The notes beneath the pieces are model-generated. The model did no database searches and had not been told where the DNA came from. It saw only the letters and a list, made by a program, of their open reading frames with translations. Source: Schlesneria paludicola DSM 18645 (GTDB lineage Bacteria; Planctomycetota; Planctomycetia; Planctomycetales; Planctomycetaceae). From it: a stretch of 64,000 nucleotides of DNA. A program made the position numbers and the translations under genes. Each line of letters opens with the position of its first letter. Positions within the stretch are counted from its first letter, which is position 1. Location of the stretch: NCBI GenBank assembly GCA_945876035.1, contig CAMCMU010000017.1, positions 1 through 64,000 on the forward strand, in the 5' to 3' direction. This document shows, in pieces, positions 1 to 9,625 of this stretch.

Positions 1-67
1 GTCATCCTGCCTGTCGATGACGGTCGGATAGGAACATTCGGACGAAGACGTCGTCGGTAAAATGTCA

Positions 68-1018
68 TCACGGCTGCAACTCGGCCGGGGAAAAGTTAGT
101 GATGTTGTCAGACTCAAGATGTCGATCAGTCGGAGGCGATGTCGCCAAATGATCATTGCCGGTGGCGACATACGGACCGCCAGACCCATATTCTTTATCG
201 TAACCGGGCGAAATGATCTGATAGCTGTTTGCCTTCCACGCTGGCGCCGTCGCCGCCTTGGCGGTGCGATAAGGTTGAGTCAAACCACCACCAACGAATT
301 CACCCGTCACATATCCCGTTCCGTCATACCCGCTGTAATACAGGTACGGCATTGTTTGGTTAGGCAGCGGGTCGCGGTACTCGGGAAAACCGTCTCCGTT
401 CGGGAAAGAAGGTATCCCGGTTGGGTTCGGGGAAGGAGGTGTCTCGGCTAGATCGGTGAAACGAGCAGGCAGAAATTCGAATAGTGGCGCCTCGCGATTG
501 CCACCGCGAGCAAACGGGTTCGCAGGATTTTTGGAAAATCCTGTGCAGGCCCCAATTTGAAGCGGGATGTTGTTGTCCGCAGACGCGCTGCCTGCGGCGT
601 TGCCACCCATTCCACCGAGAAAAAAGACGAGACACTCACCCTGACTCAAAGTGATCGTGTCAGTAAAGTCGCCGTCCCCATTGATATCAAGTGAAGGGTT
701 GGCGAAGTTGAACTGCGGCCACATTTGTCGCACCAGTGCCTTACTGTTCGCGTCCCCATCCCAACCTGCAACAGCTTCATAAAGTGTAATGCTACTTGGC
801 GGGTCCATGTTGTAATTGGCCCGGAATCGGGCGATGGCCGATTCGAGTTGCGAAATTTCCGTCCGGACGGATGTGATACGCACACGCCTCATCACACTCC
901 CGACGGCGGGCACCAGCAATCCGGCGAGAATGCCGATCAGGGCGATCACGACCAGCAGTTCAATCAGTGTGAATCCAGCTCGGGGGCCCGAGGTCTTGGG
1001 CGAGCGGTTGGCCAGCAT
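68..1018 (-). CDS. Prepilin-type pseudopilin (GspG-like)
   Basis: A 316-residue protein with a short basic leader ending in Gly, then FTLIELLVVIALIGILAG, the classic prepilin peptidase cleavage site followed by the hydrophobic N-terminal helix. The mature part begins with a helical stretch and then a long globular region rich in Gly, Pro and Asn, ending near SPGYDKEYGSGG, which resembles the C-terminal SxGxDxxxG loop of GspG-like major pseudopilins. It is about twice the usual GspG length, as is common for planctomycete pseudopilins. AAGGA lies seven bases before the ATG. It is the last gene of the block with gspF, gspE and pilT. The likely role is a fibre subunit of a type II secretion or type IV pilus machine in the cell envelope; substrate unknown. 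Confidence 0.85.
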   Translation of the reverse strand: MLANRSPKTSGPRAGFTLIELLVVIALIGILAGLLVPAVGSVMRRVRITSVRTEISQLESAIARFRANYNMDPPSSITLYEAVAGWDGDANSKALVRQMWPQFNFANPSLDINGDGDFTDTITLSQGECLVFFLGGMGGNAAGSASADNNIPLQIGACTGFSKNPANPFARGGNREAPLFEFLPARFTDLAETPPSPNPTGIPSFPNGDGFPEYRDPLPNQTMPYLYYSGYDGTGYVTGEFVGGGLTQPYRTAKAATAPAWKANSYQIISPGYDKEYGSGGPYVATGNDHLATSPPTDRHLESDNITNFSPAELQP

Positions 1019-1077
1019 GATTTCAGTCCTTACACAATTGACGGGAATCAGGAATCCTCAGCAAGGAAGTCCGGCCT

Positions 1078-1114
1078 CATCCCCTCATTCCACGACAGCG
1101 TGGGTGAGGGGATG
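1078..1114. repeat. Strong intercistronic hairpin, REP-like
   Basis: An inverted repeat between gspF and the pseudopilin gene. Ten base pairs (1078-1087 with 1105-1114) enclose a second five-pair stem (1090-1094 with 1099-1103) and an ACAG loop. There is no U-tract, so it is not a standard terminator. It could be an RNA processing or stability element that sets pseudopilin mRNA level relative to gspF, or a REP-type repeat. Confidence 0.55.
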
Positions 1115-1129
1115 GAGACGCCGGAGGAA

Positions 1130-2419
1130 CTACGACAGGTCATTCAGCAACTTGATCAAAGGCATGAACAGAGCAATCACGATGAAGCCTACGATCAGAC
1201 CGAGAGCCACCACCATGATCGGCTCGAGCATGTTCACCAGTCCTTCGACGAGGACTCCAACTTCTTCGTCATAAACATCAGCGACCTTATACAACATGGT
1301 GTCCAACGCACCGGTTTCCTCTCCGACGTCGACCATGTTCACGACGATCTCATCCACCGTCCGCGTTTCGCGTAACGGGACAGCCATCGTTTCACCTTCA
1401 CGGATGGCGGCAATAATGTGGTCGTACGCATTGTAAAAGACCCTGTTCCCCGCGGTGTCTCGGGTAATCGCCAACGCTTCCAAGATCGGCACCCCCGCGC
1501 CGACCAGTGTCCCCAACGTTCGACAGGTTCTGGAGACAATCGATTTGCGAATGATCATCCCCAGTAACGGAATCCGGAGCGAAATCCAGTCAACGACATA
1601 GGCCCCGGTATTGTTCTTCTTGATGATTTTGATCATGATCCACAGGATGAACGGAAGTGCGGGACCGAGATACCAATAGCGCGAAACAAAGTCGCTGATC
1701 GCGATCAACGTGACCGTAATCGCCGGTAGTTCTGTCCCGAAATCATCAAAAATGGTTTTAAACTTGGGAATGATGTAGACCATGATGAAGCCCACGATCA
1801 AGGTGGCAACCGTGATCACGGCCCCGGGATAAATCATCGCCCCCTTCACCTTACGCTTCAGACTTTCTGACCGTTCCTTGAACTCGGCCAGTCGCTGCAG
1901 AATGACTTCCAGTGCACCACCCGCTTCACCCGCCTTGACCATGTTGCAGTACAGATTATCGAAGGCCTTCGGCTGCTTCGACATCGCTTCGGACAATGTA
2001 CTTCCGGACTCAATGTCTTCAACCACTCCGACCAGCGAGCTTTTCAGCGGTCCCGGTCGGCATTGACCTTCGAGGATTCGCAGGCTGCGCAGGATCGGTA
2101 GTCCGGCATCTTGCAGAGTGGAAAGCTGCCGGGTGAAGGTGCAGATCTTCTTGCCACTGACTCCACCGATCGAGAAGCCGCCTCCTTTTTTCCGCTTGGC
2201 GGCCGCCGCTTTCCGCTTCATATCCGCCTGAGTTTTCGCCGCTTCCTTGGTTTTGCCACCCTGCTTGGTGTTTTTACCCTGACCCTTTTCGACGATCTTG
2301 GTGACGAAAAATCCTTTTTCGCGGATCTTCGATTGAGCGTCCTGTTCGGAACCGGCTTCGATGGAGTCCTTGATCTCAAGACCCGTGTTGTCCATCGCTT
2401 CGTACTGAAAGGTTGGCAC
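1130..2419 (-). CDS. gspF: Type II secretion/type IV pilus inner-membrane platform protein
   Basis: A GspF/PilC family platform protein of 429 residues from the chosen GTG start at 2419. That start gives PTFQYEAMD, the usual family N-terminus, and has GGAG eight bases upstream; the ATG at 2437 is an alternative. Residues about 47-80 form a Lys/Ala-rich charged linker. Two T2SSF domains follow (about 92-219 and 295-420). Hydrophobic helices near 197-217, 251-266 and 400-420 give the usual three-helix topology. In the family this protein couples the cytosolic ATPase to pseudopilin assembly. It sits directly between a GspE-like ATPase and a pseudopilin on the same strand, which supports the role. 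Confidence 0.9.
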   Translation of the reverse strand: MPTFQYEAMDNTGLEIKDSIEAGSEQDAQSKIREKGFFVTKIVEKGQGKNTKQGGKTKEAAKTQADMKRKAAAAKRKKGGGFSIGGVSGKKICTFTRQLSTLQDAGLPILRSLRILEGQCRPGPLKSSLVGVVEDIESGSTLSEAMSKQPKAFDNLYCNMVKAGEAGGALEVILQRLAEFKERSESLKRKVKGAMIYPGAVITVATLIVGFIMVYIIPKFKTIFDDFGTELPAITVTLIAISDFVSRYWYLGPALPFILWIMIKIIKKNNTGAYVVDWISLRIPLLGMIIRKSIVSRTCRTLGTLVGAGVPILEALAITRDTAGNRVFYNAYDHIIAAIREGETMAVPLRETRTVDEIVVNMVDVGEETGALDTMLYKVADVYDEEVGVLVEGLVNMLEPIMVVALGLIVGFIVIALFMPLIKLLNDLS

Positions 2420-2694
2420 GCCGTATTCTCCAGTCATAGACACGAACGGGATCGAGTGATCCGCATCCAACGAGACTTGTCGCATCACACAGGCCGGCGA
2501 TGACCTTGCCAATCTGCCGGCAAATAATACACGGTTTTTTAAGACAATCCATAAACGCTGCTGAAAAACGTCCGACAGTCAACGGTGCATTCGTCGTTCT
2601 GAGACGCTCGAAAAACTCTTGTCGAACGTGCCCGATCTGTTTCAGGGGCCTGCTTCTGGTGTTGATTTTGAAGTTTGCTGAGCCCCGTGTCTCT

Positions 2695-4395
2695 TCAGTC
2701 GATATCCTCCATGATCGTTTCACGAACCACTTCGTCGATGGTGGTGATACCATCAAAAATCAGTTTCAGACCGGCTTCGCGGAGGGTTGTCATCCCTTGG
2801 CCCCGGGCGTAATTTCGAATGTCATCGACACTGGCACTGGAAGTGATCAGATCGCGTATTTCATCGTTGACTTCGAGTAACTCGTAGATCCCGCAGCGAC
2901 CCTTGTAACCCGAGTTGTTACAGCGTTTGCAACCACGACCATAATAGAATTTGTACAGCCGTGATTGGGCAATGGGAAGTTGCAGTTCCATCAGCAGTTC
3001 GTCGCTCGGCTCGAATTCTGTCCGGCATTCGGAGCAAATTTTGCGAACCAGTCGTTGAGCCAGAACGGCTTCGACTGTGGCGGTGATCAAAAACGGTTCG
3101 ATTCCCATGTCGCGCAGTCGGGTGATGGCCGAGGGGGCATCGTTGGTATGCAGCGTGCTAAACACGAGATGCCCGGTTAAGGCACTTTGAATCGCGACTT
3201 CGGCTGTCTCAAAATCGCGAATTTCTCCGATCAGGATGGTGTCGGGGTCATGTCGCAAAATGGCTCGTAACACCGTGGCAAACGTCACCTGAATGTCGGG
3301 ATTGACGGGGATTTGAATCAGCCCGTCGATCTCGTATTCAATCGGATCCTCGGTGGTGATGATCTTGGTCTCAATGTCGTTCAGTTCATTGAGTGCGGAA
3401 TAGAGAGTGGTGGTTTTTCCACTGCCGGTCGGACCGGTCACGAGAACGATTCCGTTGGGGCGTTTGAGGACCGAGCGGAATTTGACGAGCGTGTTGGGGT
3501 CCATGCCGATCTTGTTCAGATCCAACTGAACCACGGTCCGGTCAAGAACGCGCATGACCACCGCTTCACCAAACAGAGTGGGCAAAACACTGACGCGGAG
3601 ATCGACGGAATGGCCACCGACATTCAGTTCGATCCGTCCGTCCTGAGGCAATCGCCGCTCGGCAATGTCCAGATCCGACATGATCTTGATACGTGAGATA
3701 ATGGCGTTCGCCAGATGCCGTGGCGGTGGGATCATTTCATAGAGCATCCCGTCCGCTTTCACACGGACCTTGAACTCGTCTTCAAACGGTTCGAAGTGGA
3801 TATCGCTGGCTTGATCTTTAATCGCCAGCAAAAGAATCATATTCAGCAGCTTGCGAATGGGGGCCTCGTCCATGTCGGCGGCTAAGTCGTATCCCCGCTC
3901 ACTGTCTCGGCTACTGTCGTAACCTTCCTCCAATTGACTAATGACGTCTTCGATGCTGTCTTCTCGACCGGCATAGTAGCGCGCGATGGCGGCCTCGACA
4001 TCCGGGTGGTTGGAGACGGCACCGCGGACTTCCAGTCCGAGCATATTCCGCAGATCGTCGAGTGCGGCGATGTTCTGCGGATCGGCCATCGCCACCATCA
4101 GGACATTGTCCTTCAGTGAAATGGGCATGATCTTGTAGACATCGGCCATCGTTTGCGGGACGAGCTCTAAGACCTTCGCAGCAATCGTCGTCTCCCCAAG
4201 ATTCACAACGGGCAGACCCCATTGCTCCGCTAAGGCCTCCGCGATTTGAGATTCGGTGACGAACCCCATCCGGAGGGCCACCTGACCGATGATTTCACCG
4301 GCGTTTTGTTTCTGCTCTTCCAGAATATCCCACAATTGGTCCTCGGTGAGATAACCAATATCAACCAGAATCTGTCCGAGCCGTCTCTGCGCCAT
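2695..4395 (-). CDS. gspE: GspE/PilB-type assembly ATPase with intact MshEN domain
   Basis: A 566-residue secretion/pilus extension ATPase. Residues 1-150 form an MshEN domain with two tandem motifs: RLGQILVDIGYL followed by Q20, L21 and Q28, and a second copy from I36. In MshE-type ATPases this pattern binds cyclic di-GMP. The ATPase core has Walker A GPTGSGKTT at 321-329, Walker B ending in GEIRD at 390-394, and a zinc-type tetracysteine set (C454, C457, C489, C492). It is cytosolic at the inner membrane and drives pseudopilin or pilin polymerisation with GspF. It is followed by gspF and preceded by pilT. No strong Shine-Dalgarno sequence is visible; the start follows the family N-terminus. 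Confidence 0.93.
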   Translation of the reverse strand: MAQRRLGQILVDIGYLTEDQLWDILEEQKQNAGEIIGQVALRMGFVTESQIAEALAEQWGLPVVNLGETTIAAKVLELVPQTMADVYKIMPISLKDNVLMVAMADPQNIAALDDLRNMLGLEVRGAVSNHPDVEAAIARYYAGREDSIEDVISQLEEGYDSSRDSERGYDLAADMDEAPIRKLLNMILLLAIKDQASDIHFEPFEDEFKVRVKADGMLYEMIPPPRHLANAIISRIKIMSDLDIAERRLPQDGRIELNVGGHSVDLRVSVLPTLFGEAVVMRVLDRTVVQLDLNKIGMDPNTLVKFRSVLKRPNGIVLVTGPTGSGKTTTLYSALNELNDIETKIITTEDPIEYEIDGLIQIPVNPDIQVTFATVLRAILRHDPDTILIGEIRDFETAEVAIQSALTGHLVFSTLHTNDAPSAITRLRDMGIEPFLITATVEAVLAQRLVRKICSECRTEFEPSDELLMELQLPIAQSRLYKFYYGRGCKRCNNSGYKGRCGIYELLEVNDEIRDLITSSASVDDIRNYARGQGMTTLREAGLKLIFDGITTIDEVVRETIMEDID

Positions 4396-4449
4396 GTCGA
4401 TACTACATTCTGTGGTTGATGAGACCAGTCCTGTGTGCTGCGGAAAATT

Positions 4450-5559
4450 TCAGTCGTCGTCGTCCTCTTCGGTCTCGTCTTCCAACAGACCTTTCTTGGC
4501 ACGGGCGATTCGTGCTTTCAATTCCCCCGGTTGATTGGATCTGACGACCACGTCGCCCTCGTCACACAGTTCATTTTTCCACAGATTGAACAGGGCGTCG
4601 TCGAGCAGTTGCATCCCGAATTTGCGACCGGTTTGAATCGAAGAATTGATTCGATAGGTTTTGGCTTCGCGAATCAGATTGGCGATCGCCGGAGTCACCA
4701 CAAGCATCTCATACGCCGCAACCACCCCTTTGGGTTTTCTGGGCAAGAGAGTTTGCGACAGGATTCCAATGATTGCGACTGACAATTGAGTCCGAATTTG
4801 CTCTTGCTGAGTCGTTGGAAAGACATCGATGATCCGATCAACGGTACCTTGAGCTCCGGTCGTATGCAATGTTCCGAAGACGACGTGTCCTGTTTCCGCA
4901 GCGGTAATGGCAGAGGAAATGGTGGCTAGATCTCGCATTTCCCCAACGAGAATCACATCCGGATCCATCCGCAGTGCCCGCCGCAAGGCTTCTGGAAAAT
5001 CGGGGACATCGACACCGATCTCACGCTGATTGATCGTCGATTTCTTGTGCTGATGGTAGTACTCAATCGGATCTTCCAGCGTGATGATGTGGTGATCAAC
5101 GGTATCGTTGAGGTAATTGATCATGCTGGCCAAGCTGGTCGTCTTGCCGGATCCAGTCGGTCCTGTCACCAGAAACAGTCCGCGCGGACGCGTCAATAAA
5201 TCTCGAATGACCGGAGGAAGTCCCAATTGCTCAAAAGACAGAAATTCGTTCGGGATCCGGCGCAGCACCATGCCAATGTGCCCACGCTGCTTGAACACGG
5301 AAACGCGAAACCGACCTTTGTCTCCAAACGCAAATCCGAAGTCGGTTCCACCAACTTCCTGCAACTCCTGTTGGTTCCGCTCGGGTGTGATACTCTTCAT
5401 CAAGCCAACAGTATCTTCCGGCTCGAGAGACTTTGTGTCGAGCCGGACGAGGTGTCCGCCGAGTCGAAGGACAGGGGGTTGACCCGTGGCGAGATGCAGA
5501 TCGCTCGCCTTTTCGCGAACAACGGTCTCCAGCATTTTGTCGATTTGGAGTGTGGCCAT
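4450..5559 (-). CDS. pilT: PilT-type retraction ATPase
   Basis: A 369-residue PilT family ATPase. The N-terminal PAS-like region begins with the usual family sequence (KASDLHL at 17-23). Walker A is GPTGSGKTT (133-141), Walker B region DVILVGEMRD (201-210), and the PilT signature AIANLIRE (291-298) matches the family AIRNLIRE motif. The C-terminus ends in an unusual acidic tail, EDETEEDDDD. PilT proteins depolymerise type IV pili, so this gene indicates that the flanking ATPases serve a retractable pilus or that pilus and secretion functions share the locus. It lies between the two GspE-like genes on the same strand, with 54 bp to the downstream one. Confidence 0.93.
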   Translation of the reverse strand: MATLQIDKMLETVVREKASDLHLATGQPPVLRLGGHLVRLDTKSLEPEDTVGLMKSITPERNQQELQEVGGTDFGFAFGDKGRFRVSVFKQRGHIGMVLRRIPNEFLSFEQLGLPPVIRDLLTRPRGLFLVTGPTGSGKTTSLASMINYLNDTVDHHIITLEDPIEYYHQHKKSTINQREIGVDVPDFPEALRRALRMDPDVILVGEMRDLATISSAITAAETGHVVFGTLHTTGAQGTVDRIIDVFPTTQQEQIRTQLSVAIIGILSQTLLPRKPKGVVAAYEMLVVTPAIANLIREAKTYRINSSIQTGRKFGMQLLDDALFNLWKNELCDEGDVVVRSNQPGELKARIARAKKGLLEDETEEDDDD

Positions 5560-5732
5560 GTCAGATTCCGTAGAGATTCAGACGCGTAAGTCTGTTGCCG
5601 CTGGTTCATGCCTTACGGGTCTGTGATCCGCTCTCGACGGGGTCAAATGACCTGTTTTTTGTGGCCGAACGATTGTCGGCATCTCTTCGGTTTAATCCAT
5701 TTTGGATCAATAATCTAGTCCGGGGTGTCATT

Positions 5733-7430
5733 TCAGTGCCCCCCTTTGTCCAGCTTATAGACCTCATGAAGTGTCGTTTTTCCAAGCAACGCTTTGCCTA
5801 AGGCATCTTCGACGAGTGTTTTCATTCCGAAAAGACGCGCCTGACGACGTAGATTCTGTGTCGGCTCACTCTTAAAAGTCATTTCTCGCAAGGTGGAATT
5901 CATGACCATCAACTCAAACACCGCCACACGCCCGCGATAACCCGTATGCTGACAGTTGGAACAGCCTTTGCCTCGATTAAAGACCGCTGTCGCGATCTGG
6001 TCTTGGGTAATCTCAAAATGCTCCAGTTCGCTGGCGTCAGGCATGTAGGTCTCTTTGCATTTTGAACAGGTGACCCGAATCAGACGCTGCGCCATGATCG
6101 CCATCACGCTCGATGCCACCAGAAATGGCTCAACACCCATGTCAATCAGGCGTGTAATGGAACCGGGCGCATCGTTCGTATGTAGTGTGCTAAAAACCAA
6201 GTGTCCAGTAAGAGAAGCTTGGATTGCCATTTCTGCCGTCTCGGAATCACGAATTTCTCCGACGAGGATCACATTGGGAGCCTGTCGCAGCATGGCCCGA
6301 ATAATTCGAGCGAAGTCGAGTCCGATATCATGTTTGACTTCCACCTGATTGATACCTGGCAGGACATATTCGACCGGGTCTTCGGCGGTGATAATTTTTC
6401 GATCGGGTCGATTCAGTTCTCCGAGGGCGCTATAGAGGGTGGTAGTTTTTCCGCTTCCGGTCGGTCCGGTGACCAGAAAGATGCCGTTCGGCCGACGGAT
6501 AATGTTTTGGAAGCGGCGGTAATTGTCTTCGCCGAATCCCAGATTTCGGATCCCGACCTTAATATTTTCCCGGTCGAGAATTCGCATCACGACCGACTGA
6601 CCATGGCTGGAAGGCAGGATGCTGATGCGCATGTCGAAATCTTTGCCACCGACGCGCGTCTTGATACGACCATCCTGCGGGCGTCTTTTTTCCGCAATGT
6701 CCATCCGTGCCATAATTTTGATACGCGACGTCAAGGCCGCGAGGAGTCGTTTGGGGGGGCTATCGCGCTCCACCAACACGCCGTCGATGCGGTATCGCAC
6801 CCGGATTCGGTCGTCAAACGGTTCGATGTGGATATCACTGGCGCGCATGTTGAACGCTTCCGAGATGATCAGGTTGATCAAGCGGACCACCGGCGCCTTT
6901 TCTTCGGCCTCCATCGCTTTGGACTGCGCCGTACCTTCGGTCTCGGTAAAGTCGATCGCCGTTTCCGTGAATTCCATCAACATCGAGTCGACCGATTGCG
7001 TTTCCGAGCCTCCATAAAGGCGATTGATGGCCGACTGAATGGCCTCTTTAGGAGCGACCACAGGGTCGATTTCGCGATTGACCATGAACCGCAGCTTGTC
7101 GATAACGTCTAAGTCCAGCGCATTACTCATGGCCACCCGCAGACGTTCTTCGGCGAGCGCGACGGGAATCACAAGGTTTTCTCTGGCCACCGACTCCGGA
7201 ATCATGGACACGATGCTTTGGGGAATCTCCATCGTTTCGAGATCGACGTACTCGTAGCCGTACTGCGCGGCCTGAAGTTGCCCGAGTTCACCGGCCGAGA
7301 CGTATCCCAATCTCACCAACGCGTCATCAACCGTCGTTCCCAAGCTGGAGGAAAGATCGATCGCCTCGGTGAGTTGATCGGCACTGATCACGCCATCGCG
7401 AACCAACTTTTTCAGATAATCTTCGGCCAT
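5733..7430 (-). CDS. Second GspE/PilB-type ATPase, MshEN motif degenerate
   Basis: A 565-residue paralogue of the ATPase at 2695-4395. The start ATG at 7430 has AGGA eight bases upstream and gives MAEDYLKKLVRDG; the frame is open further upstream but without family similarity. The core keeps Walker A GPTGSGKTT, the Walker B region ending GEIRD and a CSKC/CSNC tetracysteine pair. The N-terminal MshEN-like domain is present in outline but lacks the RLGxxL first motif seen in its paralogue. It probably powers assembly of a pilus or pseudopilus. It is the first gene of the pilus/secretion block after hflX. Which ATPase serves pilus and which serves secretion cannot be told from sequence. Confidence 0.9.
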   Translation of the reverse strand: MAEDYLKKLVRDGVISADQLTEAIDLSSSLGTTVDDALVRLGYVSAGELGQLQAAQYGYEYVDLETMEIPQSIVSMIPESVARENLVIPVALAEERLRVAMSNALDLDVIDKLRFMVNREIDPVVAPKEAIQSAINRLYGGSETQSVDSMLMEFTETAIDFTETEGTAQSKAMEAEEKAPVVRLINLIISEAFNMRASDIHIEPFDDRIRVRYRIDGVLVERDSPPKRLLAALTSRIKIMARMDIAEKRRPQDGRIKTRVGGKDFDMRISILPSSHGQSVVMRILDRENIKVGIRNLGFGEDNYRRFQNIIRRPNGIFLVTGPTGSGKTTTLYSALGELNRPDRKIITAEDPVEYVLPGINQVEVKHDIGLDFARIIRAMLRQAPNVILVGEIRDSETAEMAIQASLTGHLVFSTLHTNDAPGSITRLIDMGVEPFLVASSVMAIMAQRLIRVTCSKCKETYMPDASELEHFEITQDQIATAVFNRGKGCSNCQHTGYRGRVAVFELMVMNSTLREMTFKSEPTQNLRRQARLFGMKTLVEDALGKALLGKTTLHEVYKLDKGGH

Positions 7431-7611
7431 CGTCGGAGTTCCTGACTGATTTGTTTGCTGTCTATGGAGGATTGCAATCGACACACGGAAGGAGCCGAAC
7501 TCCATTATTCAGGACGGTTGACGCCGTCGCGTTTTGCGGAGGCGATCGGAATCGGAATGGGGGCCGGTGGTTGGACTGTCTGGAAAGAACACTGCGAAAA
7601 AAACAGAGGTG

Positions 7612-8937
7612 TTATGTTGGCGGGGACAACACGTTGGACGCACCCGACAGCAGGTCTATCTTTAAGATGCCGGGTTCTGAATGCAATCGTGAAAGCAGTG
7701 ACGGTGAGACTCGGCAGGTCAAAAAGGCCGACGATTCATCGTATCGCGATTCTCGGATCAATGTCTGTTCCGCCAGAAAGGCCAGCAATTTACCATTCCC
7801 CACGACAGCCTCAATCAGGACCTCCACAAACCCGCCGGATAGCCGTTCAGAGACCATGTGGCCCAATGGATCCAAACCGATGCGATCACGGGCACTGACG
7901 CTGACCGAGCAGGAATACTTGGCACGCAGAACATCGACGAGGCTTCGATCCTTCACCGCATCCATTTTGTTCAACACGAGAATCGAATTGCCGAGATCAA
8001 TGCCGATTTCTGCCAGAACCCGTTCCACCGTTTCCGCCTGCTGTTCCGCTTCCGGGTTGGAGGCATCCACGACATGGAGCAGCAAATGGGCCTGCCGCGC
8101 TTCCTCGAGCGTCGATTTAAACGAGGCCACAAGTTCGTGGGGAAGATCGCGAACGAATCCGACGGTATCGCTCAGAAGAACGCTGCGACAGGAGGGAAGT
8201 GACCACTTTCTCGTGCGTGTGTCCAAGGTGGCGAAGAGTTGGTCTGCCACGTACACATCCGCACCCGTCAGGGCATTCATTAACGTGCTTTTTCCCGCGT
8301 TGGTGTAGCCTACAACAGACACGAGAGCATGCGAATCGCGTTGTCGAACCATCCGAGTTCGGCGCTGTTCGACATCTTTCAATCGTTCCTGAAGCTCCGT
8401 GATCCGATGATCAATCAACCGCCGATCCGTTTCGATCTGCTTCTCACCCGGTCCACGACTGGCTCCGATCCCGCCTTCGATTCTTTCCAGATGAGTCCAC
8501 ATCCGTTTCAGACGCGTTCTCGTATATTGAAGTTGAGCCAGTTCCACCTGCAGTTTCGATTCGTGGGTTCTCGCGTGCGTCGCAAAAATATCCAGGATCA
8601 ACTCGCTGCGGTCAACGATGATTCGCTGCGTCGCTTGTTCCAGGTTGCGTCCCTGAGCCGGAGTCAGGTTGTTGTCAAAAATCACCAACTCGGCATCGGT
8701 GGCATCGACCAGCTCCCTTAATTCGTCAACCTTCCCCTTGCCGAGGCAGGTGGCCGGATGAGGTCGCTCGCGGTTTTGCACAAGGGTTCCGACGACTTTG
8801 ACCCCCGCGGTTTTGACCAATCCCTGCAGTTCGTCGAGAGCATGTTCCCGGCCGAGTTGGCGATGAGGATCGGGAACAGAGACCAACACCGCCGTTCTGC
8901 GCTGAATCTTGATGTCATCACGGATGGGCTCTGCCAA
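7612..8937 (-). CDS. hflX: Ribosome-associated GTPase HflX
   Basis: A 441-residue HflX family protein. The N-terminal domain carries the family region with RGPGEKQIE and a long helical linker. The G domain has G1 GYTNAGKST, G3 DTVGFVRDLP and G4 NKMD. HflX splits stalled or stressed 70S ribosomes in the cytosol in studied bacteria. The start at 8937 is TTG; AAGG lies nine bases before it and no ATG in frame gives the complete N-terminus. It is upstream of the pilus/secretion block on the same strand, with a 181 bp gap, so co-transcription is possible but not shown. Confidence 0.93.
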   Translation of the reverse strand: MAEPIRDDIKIQRRTAVLVSVPDPHRQLGREHALDELQGLVKTAGVKVVGTLVQNRERPHPATCLGKGKVDELRELVDATDAELVIFDNNLTPAQGRNLEQATQRIIVDRSELILDIFATHARTHESKLQVELAQLQYTRTRLKRMWTHLERIEGGIGASRGPGEKQIETDRRLIDHRITELQERLKDVEQRRTRMVRQRDSHALVSVVGYTNAGKSTLMNALTGADVYVADQLFATLDTRTRKWSLPSCRSVLLSDTVGFVRDLPHELVASFKSTLEEARQAHLLLHVVDASNPEAEQQAETVERVLAEIGIDLGNSILVLNKMDAVKDRSLVDVLRAKYSCSVSVSARDRIGLDPLGHMVSERLSGGFVEVLIEAVVGNGKLLAFLAEQTLIRESRYDESSAFLTCRVSPSLLSRLHSEPGILKIDLLSGASNVLSPPT

Positions 8938-9625
8938 TGGAATCTACCTTGCTCTGCGGGAATGAATTTCGAATCTGCAATGCCACGGAGGCCGGTGTTC
9001 GAGGAGACGTTTTCTGGCGGACTGAGTGTGCGTTGTTTCTATTTCGCAAACGACGTCCGCCGTGCGGGCGCTGGCATGATGTCACGCGTCACGATGGCAA
9101 AGTCGACTTCACCACCGGACCCCCGGAATATACTCCATGGGACCACATTTGATCCATGACGGTCACAATCGAGGCCCCTGTCCCCAATCACGATCGACCC
9201 CCGTCTCCCTCTTTTTTGCAATCCAAAGAAGGCGAGAGGCCGGATCGTTGCGGGAACGGTCCGGCCTGAATGGGCAAGGTATTGTTGATGTGTGCTGTGA
9301 GCGGAGCGTGGCCCGTCTCCCTCGGGCCGGCAGGAAATCAAGAATCTCGGTTTGTGTCGAATGACCGCCCCGTGAGTTCGTTCGAGTATTGGCTCGTTTG
9401 ACAATCCAATGAATAAGCACGACTCGTGCCAATTCCCGTTTCCTGTGGAAATATTATTGCGTGATAACGCAAGTTGCTATTCAATAAAGCCTAGCGATCA
9501 GCGTGCAATTAAAGGCCCTTTTTTTGTGGCCAGCGGAAACGGTATTTTGTAATTGTTGCACATTGCAAAATGTGTAAAAAGTGCAACGGCGGAGCAGCCG
9601 TCGGCGATCCGTGACAGGCTCAACG
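8938..9625. other. Intergenic, no gene seen
   Basis: 688 bases between the start of hflX and the end of the transglutaminase-like gene. Frames here give only low-complexity or Arg-rich products with no family resemblance. An inverted repeat of seven pairs (9555-9561 with 9581-9587, 19-base loop) follows the transglutaminase gene and is a weak candidate for its 3' end. The AT-rich stretch 9430-9560 might hold regulatory signals, but I cannot assign any. Confidence 0.5.

Noticed and set aside
9555-9587. Inverted GTTGCAC repeat as a terminator of the transglutaminase gene
   Set aside because: The loop is 19 bases and the stem only seven pairs without a U-tract; it is noted as a weak candidate only.
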